Below, piece after piece: positions 9,128 to 18,781 of a DNA stretch of 64,000 bases. This DNA comes from Cherax quadricarinatus (Eukaryota; Arthropoda; Malacostraca; Decapoda; Parastacidae), in contig NW_027195231.1 in NCBI RefSeq assembly GCF_038502225.1, positions 62,001-126,000 on the forward strand, read 5' to 3'. The first letter of the stretch is position 1. Every line of letters begins with the position of its first letter. The translations under genes were made by a program, and so were the position numbers. The notes under the pieces are model-generated. The model saw nothing but the letters and a program-made list of their open reading frames with translations. It was not told where the DNA came from and ran no database searches.

Positions 9128-11712
9128 ATAAGGAGAGAGAGAGATTTTGGGAGATGTTAAGTGAATGTATAGGAGCCTTTGAACCAAGTGAGAGAGTAAT
9201 TGTGGTAGGGGACTTGAATGCTAAAGTAGGAGAAACTTTTAGAGAGGGTGTGGTAGGTAAGTTTGGGGTGCCAGGTGTAAATGATAATGGGAGCCCTTTG
9301 ATTGAACTTTGTATAGAAAGGGGTTTAGTTATAGGTAATACATATTTTAAGAAAAAGAGGATAAATAAGTATACACGATATGATGTAGGGCGAAATGACA
9401 GTAGTTTGTTGGATTATGTATTGGTAGATAAAAGACTGTTGAGTAGACTTCAGGATGTACATGTTTATAGAGGGGCCACAGATATATCAGATCACTTTCT
9501 AGTTGTAGCTACACTGAGAGTAAAAGGTAGATGGGATACAAGGAGAATAGAAGCATCAGGGAAGAGAGAGGTGAAGGTTTATAAACTAAAAGAGGAGGCA
9601 GTTAGGGTAAGATATAAACAGCTATTGGAGGATAGATGGGCTAATGAGAGCATAGGCAATGGGGTCGAAGAGGTATGGGGTAGGTTTAAAAATGTAGTGT
9701 TAGAGTGTTCAGCAGAAGTTTGTGGTTACAGGAAAGTGGGTGCAGGAGGGAAGAGGAGCGATTGGTGGAATGATGATGTAAAGAGAGTAGTAAGGGAGAA
9801 AAAGTTAGCATATGAGAAGTTTTTACAAAGTAGAAGTGATGCAAGGAGGGAAGAGTATATGGAGAAAAAGAGAGAAGTTAAGAGAGTGGTGAAGCAATGT
9901 AAAAAGAGAGCAAATGAGAGAGTGGGTGAGATGTTATCAACAAATTTTGTTGAAAATAAGAAAAAGTTTTGGAGTGAGATTAACAAGTTAAGAAAGCCTA
10001 GAGAACAAATGGATTTGTCAGTTAAAAATAGGAGAGGAGAGTTATTAAATGGAGAGTTAGAGGTATTGGGAAGATGGAGGGAATATTTTGAGGAATTGCT
10101 AAATGTTGATGAAGATAGGGAAGCTGTGATTTCGTGTATAGGGCAAGGAGGAATAACATCTTGTAGGAGTGAGGAAGAGCCAGTTGTGAGTGTGGGGGAA
10201 GTTCGTGAGGCAGTAGGTAAAATGAAAGGGGGTAAGGCAGCCGGGATTGATGGGATAAAGATAGAAATGTTAAAAGCAGGTGGGGATATAGTTTTGGAGT
10301 GGTTGGTGCAATTATTTAATAAATGTATGGAAGAGGGTAAGGTACCTAGGGATTGGCAGAGAGCATGCATAGTTCCTTTGTATAAAGGCAAAGGGGACAA
10401 AAGAGAGTGCAAAAATTATAGGGGGATAAGTCTGTTGAGTGTACCTGGTAAAGTGTATGGTAGGGTTATAATTGAAAGAATTAAGAGTAAGACGGAGAAT
10501 AGGATAGCAGATGAACAAGGAGGCTTTAGGAAAGGTAGGGGGTGTGTGGACCAGGTGTTTACAGTGAAACATATAAGTGAACAGTATTTAGATAAGGCTA
10601 AAGAGGTCTTTGTGGCATTTATGGATTTGGAAAAGGCGTATGACAGGGTGGATAGGGGGGCAATGTGGCAGATGTTGCAAGTGTATGGTGTAGGAGGTAG
10701 GTTACTGAAAGCAGTGAAGAGTTTTTACGAGGATAGTGAGGCTCAAGTTAGAGTATGTAGGAAAGAGGGAAATTTTTTCCCAGTAAAAGTAGGCCTTAGA
10801 CAAGGATGTGTGATGTCACCGTGGTTGTTTAATATATTTATAGATGGGGTTGTAAGAGAAGTAAATGCGAGGGTCTTGGCAAGAGGCGTGGAGTTAAAAG
10901 ATAAAGAATCACACACAAAGTGGGAGTTGTCACAGCTGCTCTTTGCTGATGACACTGTGCTCTTGGGAGATTCTGAAGAGAAGTTGCAGAGATTGGTGGA
11001 TGAATTTGGTAGGGTGTGCAAAAGAAGAAAATTAAAGGTGAATACAGGAAAGAGTAAGGTTATGAGGATAACAAAAAGATTAGGTGATGAAAGATTGAAT
11101 ATCAGATTGGAGGGAGAGAGTATGGAGGAGGTGAACGTATTCAGATATTTGGGAGTGGACGTGTCAGCGGATGGGTCTATGAAAGATGAGGTGAATCATA
11201 GAATTGATGAGGGAAAAAGAGTGAGTGGTGCACTTAGGAGTCTGTGGAGACAAAGAACTTTGTCCTTGGAGGCAAAGAGGGGAATGTATGAGAGTATAGT
11301 TTTACCAACGCTCTTATATGGGTGTGAAGCGTGGGTGATGAATGTTGCAGCGAGGAGAAGGCTGGAGGCAGTGGAGATGTCGTGTCTGAGGGCAATGTGT
11401 GGTGTGAATATAATGCAGAGAATTCGTAGTTTGGAAGTTAGGAGGAGGTGCGGGATTACCAAAACTGTTGTCCAGAGGGCTGAGGAAGGGTTGTTGAGGT
11501 GGTTCGGACATGTAGAGAGAATGGAGCGAAACAGAATGACTTCAAGAGTGTATCAGTCTGTAGTGGAAGGAAGGCGGGGTAGGGGTCGGCCTAGGAAGGG
11601 TTGGAGGGAGGGGGTAAAGGAGGTTTTGTGTGCGAGGGGCTTGGACTTCCAGCAGGCATGCGTGAGCGTGTTTGATAGGAGTGAATGGAGACAAATGGTT
11701 TTTAATACTTGA
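9128..11712 (+). CDS. RTE-like LINE-C copy C1, 5'-truncated ORF with endonuclease end and complete reverse transcriptase
   Basis: Single open frame of 852 codons from the ATG at 9154; the frame is open upstream too (RERFWE before the Met). The element protein normally nicks DNA and copies its RNA at the nick. Visible parts: the back half of the AP-like endonuclease with GDLN (residues 19-22) and SDH (112-114); a basic linker; the RT with GGKAAGIDGIK near 353-363, FMDLEKAYDRVDR near 489-501, GLRQGCVMSPWLFNIFIDG near 549, and catalytic FADD at 597-600. The C-terminal region includes LLYGCEAWV and a basic GRRGRGRPRKGW. The first half of the endonuclease is missing, so the copy is 5'-truncated, yet no stop has accumulated. 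This suggests a recent insertion. RTE-type is judged from the RT and C-terminal motifs; the exact clade is uncertain. Confidence 0.9.
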
Positions 11713-11965
11713 CGTGCTGTTGGAGTGTGAGCAAAGTAACATTTATGAAGGGATTCAGGGAAACCGGCAGGCCGGACTTGAGTCCTGGAGATGGGAAGTA
11801 CAGTGCCTGCACTCTGAAGGAGGGGTGTTAATGTTGCAGTTTAAAAACTGTAGTGTAAAGCACCCTTCTGGCAAGACAGTGATGGAGTGAATGATGGTGA
11901 AAGTTTTTCTTTTTCGGGCCACCCTGCCTTGGTGGGAATCGGCCAGTGTGATAATAATAATAACT
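11713..11965 (+). mobile_element. LINE-C copy C1 3' UTR with (TAA)n tail
   Basis: Directly follows the C1 stop codon. It contains GGAAACCGGCAGGCCGGACT (11760-11779), itself partly palindromic, then GGGCCACCCTGCCTTGGTGG, and ends at AATCGGCCAGTGTGATAATAATAA. A short TAA-repeat tail instead of poly(A) is typical of RTE-type LINEs. The same 3' UTR start is seen in C2 near 48183-48306. Confidence 0.88.
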
Positions 11966-12548
11966 GTACTAAAGAAAAAAGAGGGAATACCAAGTCTTAA
12001 AAGAAAAAGAAAATAAAAACTTGAATGTATGATAAAGTTCCTGAAGGAGTTACAAATTGAAGGAGTTGATATCAGCCGACCAGCAGGAACCTCCATTGTT
12101 GTGCAGACGACATCACTTGCCTATTTGTGGTTAATTTTGGTTAGTGTCTAAAGTCTCAGTGTCTCGCCCTGCTGGTTGTATGCTATACCATCTCTCTCTC
12201 CCTATTTCAGTACCAGGAGATAGATAGTGGTTAGTAAATTATCTAAATATCGCCAGGTAAACTCCAGAAGTTGTGTAGCCTAGTGAACCCCCCCCCCTGT
12301 TTTTCTGAGGGACAAGCTAGTAAACAAGTACGCACATACAAACACACGTGTGCACCCGTAATTATTGTTATAATAAACAGTATATATTAATAAGGAATTG
12401 AGTGAGAAAAAATAATCCTATAATCTTCAAAAAGTAAAGTAGCGTAGTGTGCGGAGATCTGGGCCGGGAGAGTACCTGTGAACCAACAACAATAACAAAT
12501 AGTGTTAACGTAACCCCCCCCCCTCTTTTTCAAAGAACAAGCTAGTAA
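11966..12548. other. No gene; contains a partly duplicated poly-C block
   Basis: No coding sequence recognised. A (C)n run followed by TTTTTC and ACAAGCTAGTAAACA occurs twice, near 12287-12325 and 12513-12548, so a segment of about 225 bp seems to be tandemly duplicated and diverged. It may belong to the 5' UTR of A3. Confidence 0.45.
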
Positions 12549-12901
12549 ACACACACACACACAAACACAAGTACACACAACACACACACAACACACACAA
12601 CATACACACACACACACACATTGCCAGAGTCACAAATACACTCCCCCCTCCCCCACCACCATCTCACTCCTTCACCTGATCCCTCCCCTCCCTCTTTCAC
12701 CCTCCCCACCTCTCCCTCCTTCCCCCTCTCCCACTCACCCACTTGCCTCACTCTCCTTCCCACTCCCCCTCCCCACTACTCTCCCACATAGCCACAGTTC
12801 CTCCTCTACCTCCCCCCCCCACACTCTGACATACACAATCCTAACCTAACATACAGAATTACATAGGTTTCCCACTCTGAGGCAATCAGGGTAAAACCAA
12901 A
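12549..12901 (+). promoter_or_regulatory. LINE-A copy A3 5' UTR: (CA)n and pyrimidine tract
   Basis: CA-rich repeats (12549-12620) are followed by almost G-free, pyrimidine-rich DNA to about 12820, then a conserved leader (TACATAGGTTTCCCACTCTG) ending at the ORF1 ATG. From about 12640 the sequence is nearly identical to 17825-18101 upstream of A4. In LINEs the 5' UTR normally holds an internal promoter; that role here is inferred. Confidence 0.7.
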
Positions 12902-13864
12902 ATGGGTTGCCAGAGAGCAACAAGAAAAACCAAGGGACAGGAGGAGGAAACTGCAAAGGAAGATTGTGCAGCAGAGCACACAAAAAGGGAACATGAATGG
13001 GAAAAGAAACTAGAAGAACTTAGCATGAGAATGGAAGAGAGGATAGACATGGAAAGCAGGAAGTGGGAGGTGCAAGTCAAAGCAGCAGAGGCCAGGATAC
13101 AGAGTTTAGAAGAGGAACTGAAAAATCTGAAACAGCCTAAAGAACTAAAGAACATTTTGGGATTGACAACAGAGACTGCTACCTCAGTCACAAAAAAGGG
13201 GACTGTAGGGAAAGGAGCAAAACTGCATGTAGAAGCTCAATCAGTGGAGACTGTAGTAAATGAAAGAGCTAAGCTATATGTGGAGGCCCTAACAGACCAT
13301 ACCAGAGCCCAGGGAAAGCCGAGAAGGGAAAATGACAGGCCACTGAGCTCAAGTACATTAGCTAGTGAAACTGAAGAAAGGAAAGCTGCAATGGAGGAAA
13401 TCAAATTGAATGAGGGGATACACAGGGATATGCAGTGGGAGAATGAAAGGGTGAGGTCAGTCTTTGTGTATGGGCTCCAGGAAGTTGAAGGGGAAACATA
13501 TGAAGCAAGAAAACAAGGGGAAAAAAGCAATTGAAAGCATCATGAAAGCAATAGGAGAAGACGACATGACCCAGCTGAAAATTTTTGGGAGAATACGGGG
13601 ATTTGTAAAAAAAAGAACCCGGCCAGTGAAAGTGACCTTCAAGGCAGAATCGACTCAGAACAGGATCCTGCAGGAGAAAGCATGATTAAGGGACATGCCG
13701 GCATACAGGAAGGTGTATCTCGACCGCGACAGAACACAAGCAGAAAGGCAGAAACAGAGAGATGGTACAAAGGCGAAAGGAGGAAAGAGAGGGGATGGAG
13801 AAGACAGACAGGAGATCCCAGACACAGGAAGATCAAATACAGCCTCCCTCACATCTTCCTATAG
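12902..13864 (+). pseudogene. LINE-A copy A3, ORF1 (coiled-coil protein), frameshifted
   Basis: ORF1 of the best-preserved LINE-A. The ATG at 12902 (MGCQRATRKTKGQ) matches the starts in A4 and A5. The first 210 codons are open: a charged Glu/Lys/Arg-rich coiled coil (about residues 15-80, WEKKLEELSMRMEERIDMES), a variable spacer, then SVFVYGLQEVEGETYEARKQ. The frame closes at 13532 because of one extra base in a GGGGAAAAAA run (13518-13527). The continuation in the next frame (AIESIMKAIGEDDMTQL) runs to a TGA at 13683, where A4 has CGA, and ORF1 sequence can be followed to 13864. No zinc knuckle seen. RNA binding is inferred from the family. Confidence 0.8.
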
Positions 13865-16841
13865 AAGCCTCCCAAGCAGGTCAACCCCAGTGCAACCAAA
13901 CACTTTAAACCAAAACACCCATGCCACATCCAATGCCCCCACCCACTGCATTACAAACTCCACCCCCACAGCAACCACCCATAGTTCCTTATCAGATCTC
14001 CCACTTCCCCAACCCCAATACACCTCCCAGACCACAATCTTAGAAAAGAAGTTGAAGGTGTGGTATACAAATGCAGATGGAATAACAAATAAGTATGAGG
14101 AGTGGCACGAAAGAATCAAGGAGACATCCTCAGACATAATAGCACTCACAGAAATAAAACTCACCAGAATAATAACAGATTCAATCTTTCCATCCGGATA
14201 TCAAATCCTCAGGAAAGACAGAGGGAGGAGAGGGGGAGGAGGAGTTGCACTGCTCATTAAAAACCAGTGGGGGTTTGAGAAAATGGAAGGAATGGATGGC
14301 ACAGGCGAAAGGGACTACTTAGTAAGAACAATCCAGTCTGAGGGACATAAGGTGATAATTGCAGTAATGTATAACCCACCACAGACCTGCAGGAGGCCAA
14401 GAGAAGAATACAATGAGAGCAACAGAGCAATGGTCGACACACTAGCCGAGGTGGCCAGGAGAGCACACATGGGGGGAGCAAAGTTACTAGTTATGGGTGA
14501 TTTCAATCACAAGGAGATTGGCTGGGAAAACCTGGAGCCCCATGGGGGTCCCGAAACATGGAGACCCAAGATGATAGATGTGGTACTGGAAAACCTCATG
14601 CGTCAACATGTTAGAGACACTACCAGAGAGAGAGGAGAGGATGAACCAGCAAGATTGGACCTTGGATTCATCTTGAGTAGTTCTGACATCGAGGATATCA
14701 TGTATGAAAGGCCCCTGGGAGCTAGTGATCATGTGGTTCTGTGCTTCGACTACATAGTTGAGCTCCAAGTAGAGAGAGCAGCAGGAATAGGGTGGGAAAA
14801 ACCAAACTACGAAAGGGGGAACAACTCAGGCTTGAGGAACTTCCTTCAAGACATTCAGTGGGAGAGGGAACTGACAGGAAAACCAGTACAAGAAATGATG
14901 GACTATGTGGCAACAAAATGCAAGGAGGCAGAGGAGAGGTTTGTTCCCAAGGGAAACAGAAACAATGGGAAGAACAGAACTAGTCCTTGGTTTACCCAAA
15001 GGTGTAGGGAGGCAAAAACTAGGTGTACTAGAGAATGGAAAAGGTACAGAAGACAGAGAACTCAGGAAAATAAAGAGATTAGCCGAAGAGCCAGAAACGA
15101 ATATGCACAGATAAGAAGGGAGGCTCAACGGCAATACGAAAATGACATAGCATCGAAAGTCAAGACTGACCCGAAGCTGTTGTACAGCCACATCAGGAGG
15201 AAAACAACAGTCAAGGACCAGGTAATCAGACTGAGGAAGGGTGATGGGGAATTCACAAGAAACGACCGAGAGGTATGTCAGGAGCTCAACACAAGATTTA
15301 AAGAAGTATTTTCAGTGCAAACCAGTAGGACTCCAGGAAATCAGAGTAGGGGGGTGCACCAGCAAGTGCTGGATGAGGTACATATAACCAAGGAGGAGGT
15401 GAAGAAGCTGCTATGCGAACTTGACACCTCAAAGGCGGTGGGACCAGACAACATCTCTCCATGGGTCCTTAAAGAGGAAGCAGAGACATTGTGTGTACCA
15501 TTAACAAAGATCTTCAACACATCATTTGAAACTGGGCAACTCCCCGAGGTATGGAAGATGGCAAATGTAGTCCCAATTTTTAAAAAGGGAGACAGACATG
15601 AGGCACTAAACTACAGACCTGTATCACTAACGTGTATAGTATGCAAGGTCATGGAGAAGATCATCAGGAGGAGAGTGGTGGAGCACCTGGAAAGAAGCAA
15701 GTGCATAATTGACAACCAGCATGGTTTCAGGGAGGGAAAATCCTGTGTCACAAACCTACTTGAGTTTTATGACAAGGTGACAGAAGTAAGACAAGAGAGA
15801 GAGGGGTGGATCGACTGCATTTTTTTGGACTGCATGAAGGCCTTCGACACAGTTCCTCACAAGAGGTTACTGCAAAAGCTAGAGGATCAGGCACACATAA
15901 CAGGAAAGGCACAGCAATGGATAAGAGAATACCTTACAGGGAGGCAACAACGAGTCATGGTACATGACGAGGTGTCAAAGTGGGTGCCTGTGACAAGCGG
16001 GGTTCCACAGGGGTCAGTCCTAGGACCTTTGCTGTTCTTGGTATATGTGAACGACATAACGGAAGGGATAGACTCAGAAGTGTCCATGTTTGCGGACGAT
16101 ATGAAGTTAATGAGAAGAATCAAATCGGATGAGGATCAGGCAGGACTACAAAGAGACCTGGACAGGCTACAAGCCTGGTCCAGCAACTGTCTCCTTGAGT
16201 TTAACCCTGCCAAATGCAAAGTCATGAAGATTGGGGAAGGGCAAAGAAGACCGCAGACACAATATAGTTTAGATGGCCAAAGTCTGCAAACCTCACTCAA
16301 GGAAAAAGATCTGGGGGTGAGTATAACACCGAGCATATCTCCTGAAGTGCACATCAATCAGATAACTGCTGCAGCATACGGGCACCTGGCAAACCTACGG
16401 ATAGCGTTCCGATACCTCAGTAAGGATTCGTTTAAGACTCTGTATACCATTTACGTCAGGCCCATACTGGAGTATGCAGCACCAGTTTGGAATCCACACC
16501 TAGTCAAGCACGTCAAGAAATTAGAGAAAGTGCAAAGGTTTGCAACAAGACTAGTCCCAGAGCTAAGGGGATTGTCCTACGAAGAAAGGTTGAGGGAAAT
16601 CGGCCTGACGACACTGGAGGACAGGAGGGTCAGGGGAGACATGATAACGACATATAAAATACTGTGCAGAATAGACGAGGTGGACAAAGACGGGATGTTC
16701 CAGAGATGGGACACAGACACAAGAGGCCACAATTGGAAGTTGAAGACTCAGATGAATCAAAGGGATGTTAGGAAGTATTTTTTCAGTCATAGAGTAGTCA
16801 AGCCGTGGAATAGTATAGAAAGTGAAGTAGTGGAGGCGTGA
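13695..16841 (+). CDS. LINE-A copy A3, ORF2 endonuclease/reverse transcriptase, near intact
   Basis: Open frame of 1048 codons. It encodes the nicking and copying enzyme of a CR1/L2-like LINE. The first 20 or so residues are really ORF1 tail: a 4-base deletion near 13750 relative to A4 throws that frame into ORF2, so true ORF2 probably begins further on and overlaps ORF1. A Pro/Thr-rich stretch precedes the endonuclease: Asn126 in VWYTNADGIT, ALTEIKL (usually TETKL, so a Thr to Ile change), GDFNHKEIGWEN, and ASDHVVL with His346. The RT has CKVMEKIIRRRVVEH, DCMKAFDTVPHKR, GVPQGSVLGPLLFLVYVND and FADD at 799-802. The C-terminal domain ends early at TGA 16839, where A4 and A5 read GGA; about 20 residues are lost. 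It may still be catalytically competent, but this copy's ORF1 is broken. Confidence 0.9.
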   Translation: MPAYRKVYLDRDRTQAERQKQRDGTKAKGGKRGDGEDRQEIPDTGRSNTASLTSSYRSLPSRSTPVQPNTLNQNTHATSNAPTHCITNSTPTATTHSSLSDLPLPQPQYTSQTTILEKKLKVWYTNADGITNKYEEWHERIKETSSDIIALTEIKLTRIITDSIFPSGYQILRKDRGRRGGGGVALLIKNQWGFEKMEGMDGTGERDYLVRTIQSEGHKVIIAVMYNPPQTCRRPREEYNESNRAMVDTLAEVARRAHMGGAKLLVMGDFNHKEIGWENLEPHGGPETWRPKMIDVVLENLMRQHVRDTTRERGEDEPARLDLGFILSSSDIEDIMYERPLGASDHVVLCFDYIVELQVERAAGIGWEKPNYERGNNSGLRNFLQDIQWERELTGKPVQEMMDYVATKCKEAEERFVPKGNRNNGKNRTSPWFTQRCREAKTRCTREWKRYRRQRTQENKEISRRARNEYAQIRREAQRQYENDIASKVKTDPKLLYSHIRRKTTVKDQVIRLRKGDGEFTRNDREVCQELNTRFKEVFSVQTSRTPGNQSRGVHQQVLDEVHITKEEVKKLLCELDTSKAVGPDNISPWVLKEEAETLCVPLTKIFNTSFETGQLPEVWKMANVVPIFKKGDRHEALNYRPVSLTCIVCKVMEKIIRRRVVEHLERSKCIIDNQHGFREGKSCVTNLLEFYDKVTEVRQEREGWIDCIFLDCMKAFDTVPHKRLLQKLEDQAHITGKAQQWIREYLTGRQQRVMVHDEVSKWVPVTSGVPQGSVLGPLLFLVYVNDITEGIDSEVSMFADDMKLMRRIKSDEDQAGLQRDLDRLQAWSSNCLLEFNPAKCKVMKIGEGQRRPQTQYSLDGQSLQTSLKEKDLGVSITPSISPEVHINQITAAAYGHLANLRIAFRYLSKDSFKTLYTIYVRPILEYAAPVWNPHLVKHVKKLEKVQRFATRLVPELRGLSYEERLREIGLTTLEDRRVRGDMITTYKILCRIDEVDKDGMFQRWDTDTRGHNWKLKTQMNQRDVRKYFFSHRVVKPWNSIESEVVEA

Positions 16842-16992
16842 ACCATACATAGTTTTAAGGCGAGGTATGATAAAGCTCATGGAGCAGGGAGAGAGAGGAC
16901 CTAGTAGCAATCAGTGACGAGGCAGGGCCAGGAGCTATGACTCGACCCCTGCAACCACAAATAGGTGAGTACAAATAGGTGAGTACACACAC
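16842..16992 (+). mobile_element. LINE-A copy A3 3' UTR and terminal direct repeats
   Basis: The would-be last codons end near 16904. The 3' UTR signature (GGCAGGGCCAGGAGCTATGA, then CGACCCCTGCAACCAC) leads to two tandem copies of a 14-base unit, AAATAGGTGAGTAC, at about 16959-16986, then CACACACA. CR1-like LINEs end in short tandem repeats, not poly(A), and this fits. Confidence 0.9.
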
Positions 16993-18101
16993 AGTAGGGA
17001 CACCGTGCGCGTGAGTCACGCCTTCCATGCTCCGCGAATATAAGTGTTTTTGAGAGCTACCCAAGTGTTCTGCAATTTGTTGCAAAGTGTGTTAGGGTAG
17101 TGAACAATCTAGAAGCGATTTACAATCTGCCTGAGCCACAAAAGTGTGGGGAGAGCCACAATTTTGTAAGTGATCTAAAAAGTAAACCGTGGAGGCGCAG
17201 ACAGAGCAGGCAGGCTAGTGTGGATGGTAAGGCGATGTTGTCACGTGTCACCCAAGAAAGCTAATAAAGTGAAACAATCGTGTGTCCAGTGAGAAACACA
17301 GTGAATAGGGTACATTATTAACGAGAAGAAATTGAGGTGGATCTACGCCAGGACATCACATCGAGCTGGACAATCTACAGGCTGCTACAGCTGCATTGCA
17401 AGTACTGTACTCACCTATGAGTGGTTGTGAGGGTGTGGGGTTACAAGTTCCAATTAACCGCCAAGCTGATTGTGAATGGTCTCTCATAACACGATAAAGA
17501 ATAGGCACTCAAGTATTCAATAAGGAACAGCAATTGGTAATTCAATGAACAAGGCAAGTAACTTACTATAAGCTAGGTGGCAGGACAAGCTTTTAAGGGC
17601 AACATTGTAAGTAGGTGTGGGTCAAGTCCCAGGAGGGTGGGGGTCAGGTCACAAGAAGCTGCAGTCAGTCAAGGACCACTGAGACTCCACATACACCGCA
17701 CAAGTCACCTACCTCACACATACATACACACACACACATACACACACAACACACACAACACACACAACACACACAACACACACAACACACACAACACACA
17801 CAACACACATATCCAGATTCACACATACACTCCCCCCCTCCCCACAGACATCTCACTCCTTCACCTGATCCTTCCCCTCCCTCTTTCACCCTCCCCACCT
17901 CTCCCTCCTTCCCCCTCTCCCTCTCCCACTCACCCACTTGCTTCTCCCTCCTTCCCACTCCCACTCCCCCTCCCCACTCCTCTCCCACATAGCCACAGTT
18001 CCTCCTCTACCTCCCCCCCCACACTCTGACATACACACTACTAACCTAGCACACAGAATTACATAGGTTTCCCACTCTGAGGCAATCAGGATAAAACAAA
18101 A
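16993..18101 (+). promoter_or_regulatory. LINE-A copy A4 5' UTR: leader, CA-rich repeat and pyrimidine tract
   Basis: Begins immediately after the A3 terminus. The first 700 bases are non-coding with no recognised gene. A 9-base CA-type repeat (AACACACAC) covers about 17740-17808, followed by pyrimidine-rich sequence at 17825-18030 that is almost the same as in A3, then the TACATAGGTTTCCCACTCTG leader. Repetitive frames over this region are artefacts. Confidence 0.65.
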
Positions 18102-18781
18102 ATGGGTTGCCAGAGAGCAACAAGAAAAACCAAGGGGCAGGAGGAGGAAGCTGCAAAGGAAGATTGGGCAGGAGAGCTCATAAAAAAGGGAATATGAATG
18201 GGAAAAGAAACTAGAAGAACTTAGCATGAGAATGGAAGAGAGGATAGATATGGAAAGCAGGAAGTGGGAGGTGCAAGTCAAAGCAGCAGAGGCCAGGATA
18301 CAGAGTTTAGAAGAGGAACTGAAAAATCTGAAACGGGATATGCAGTGGGAGAATGATAGGGTGAGGTCAGTCTTTGTGTATGGGCTCCAGGAAGTTGAAG
18401 GGGAAACATATGAAGCAAGAAAACAAGGGAAAAAAAGCAATTGAAAGCATCATGAAAGCAATAGGAGAAGACGACATGACCCAGCTGGAAAATTTTCGGA
18501 GAATAGGGGGGTTTGTAAAAAAGAGAACCCGGCCAGTGAAAGTGACCTTCAAGGCAGAATCGACTCGGAACAGGATTCTGCAGGAGAAAGCACGATTAAG
18601 GGACATGCCGGCATACAGGAAGGTGTATCTTGACCGCGACAGAATACAAGAAGAAAGGCAGAAACTAAGAGAGAGATGGTACAAAGGCGAAAGGAGGAAA
18701 GAGAGGAGATGGAGAAGACAGACAGGAGATCCCAGACACAGGAAGAAGATCAAATACAGCCCCCCTCACAACTTCCTATAG
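18102..18781 (+). pseudogene. LINE-A copy A4, ORF1 remnant
   Basis: ATG at 18102 in the same context as A3. An extra A near 18183 shifts the frame. The coiled coil is then readable at 18226-18330. About 300 bases of the spacer present in A3 are missing after LEEELKNLK. The frame closes at the same place as in A3 through an extra base in a GGGAAAAAAA run (18428-18437). The other frame is open to 18781, giving the intact ORF1 C-terminus (FVKKRTRPVKVTFKAES, MPAYRKVYLDRDR, ending KIKYSPPHNFL), which places the ORF1 stop and shows ORF1 overlapping or abutting ORF2. Confidence 0.8.

Noticed and set aside
13518..13531. Programmed -1 frameshift site in LINE-A ORF1
   Set aside because: The run of A looks slippery, but the frame needed is +1, and A5 is in frame without any shift. 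An indel is simpler.
17577..18029. Frames rich in HNT or Ser/Pro in the A4 leader
   Set aside because: They follow from CA-type repeats and the pyrimidine tract of a LINE 5' UTR.
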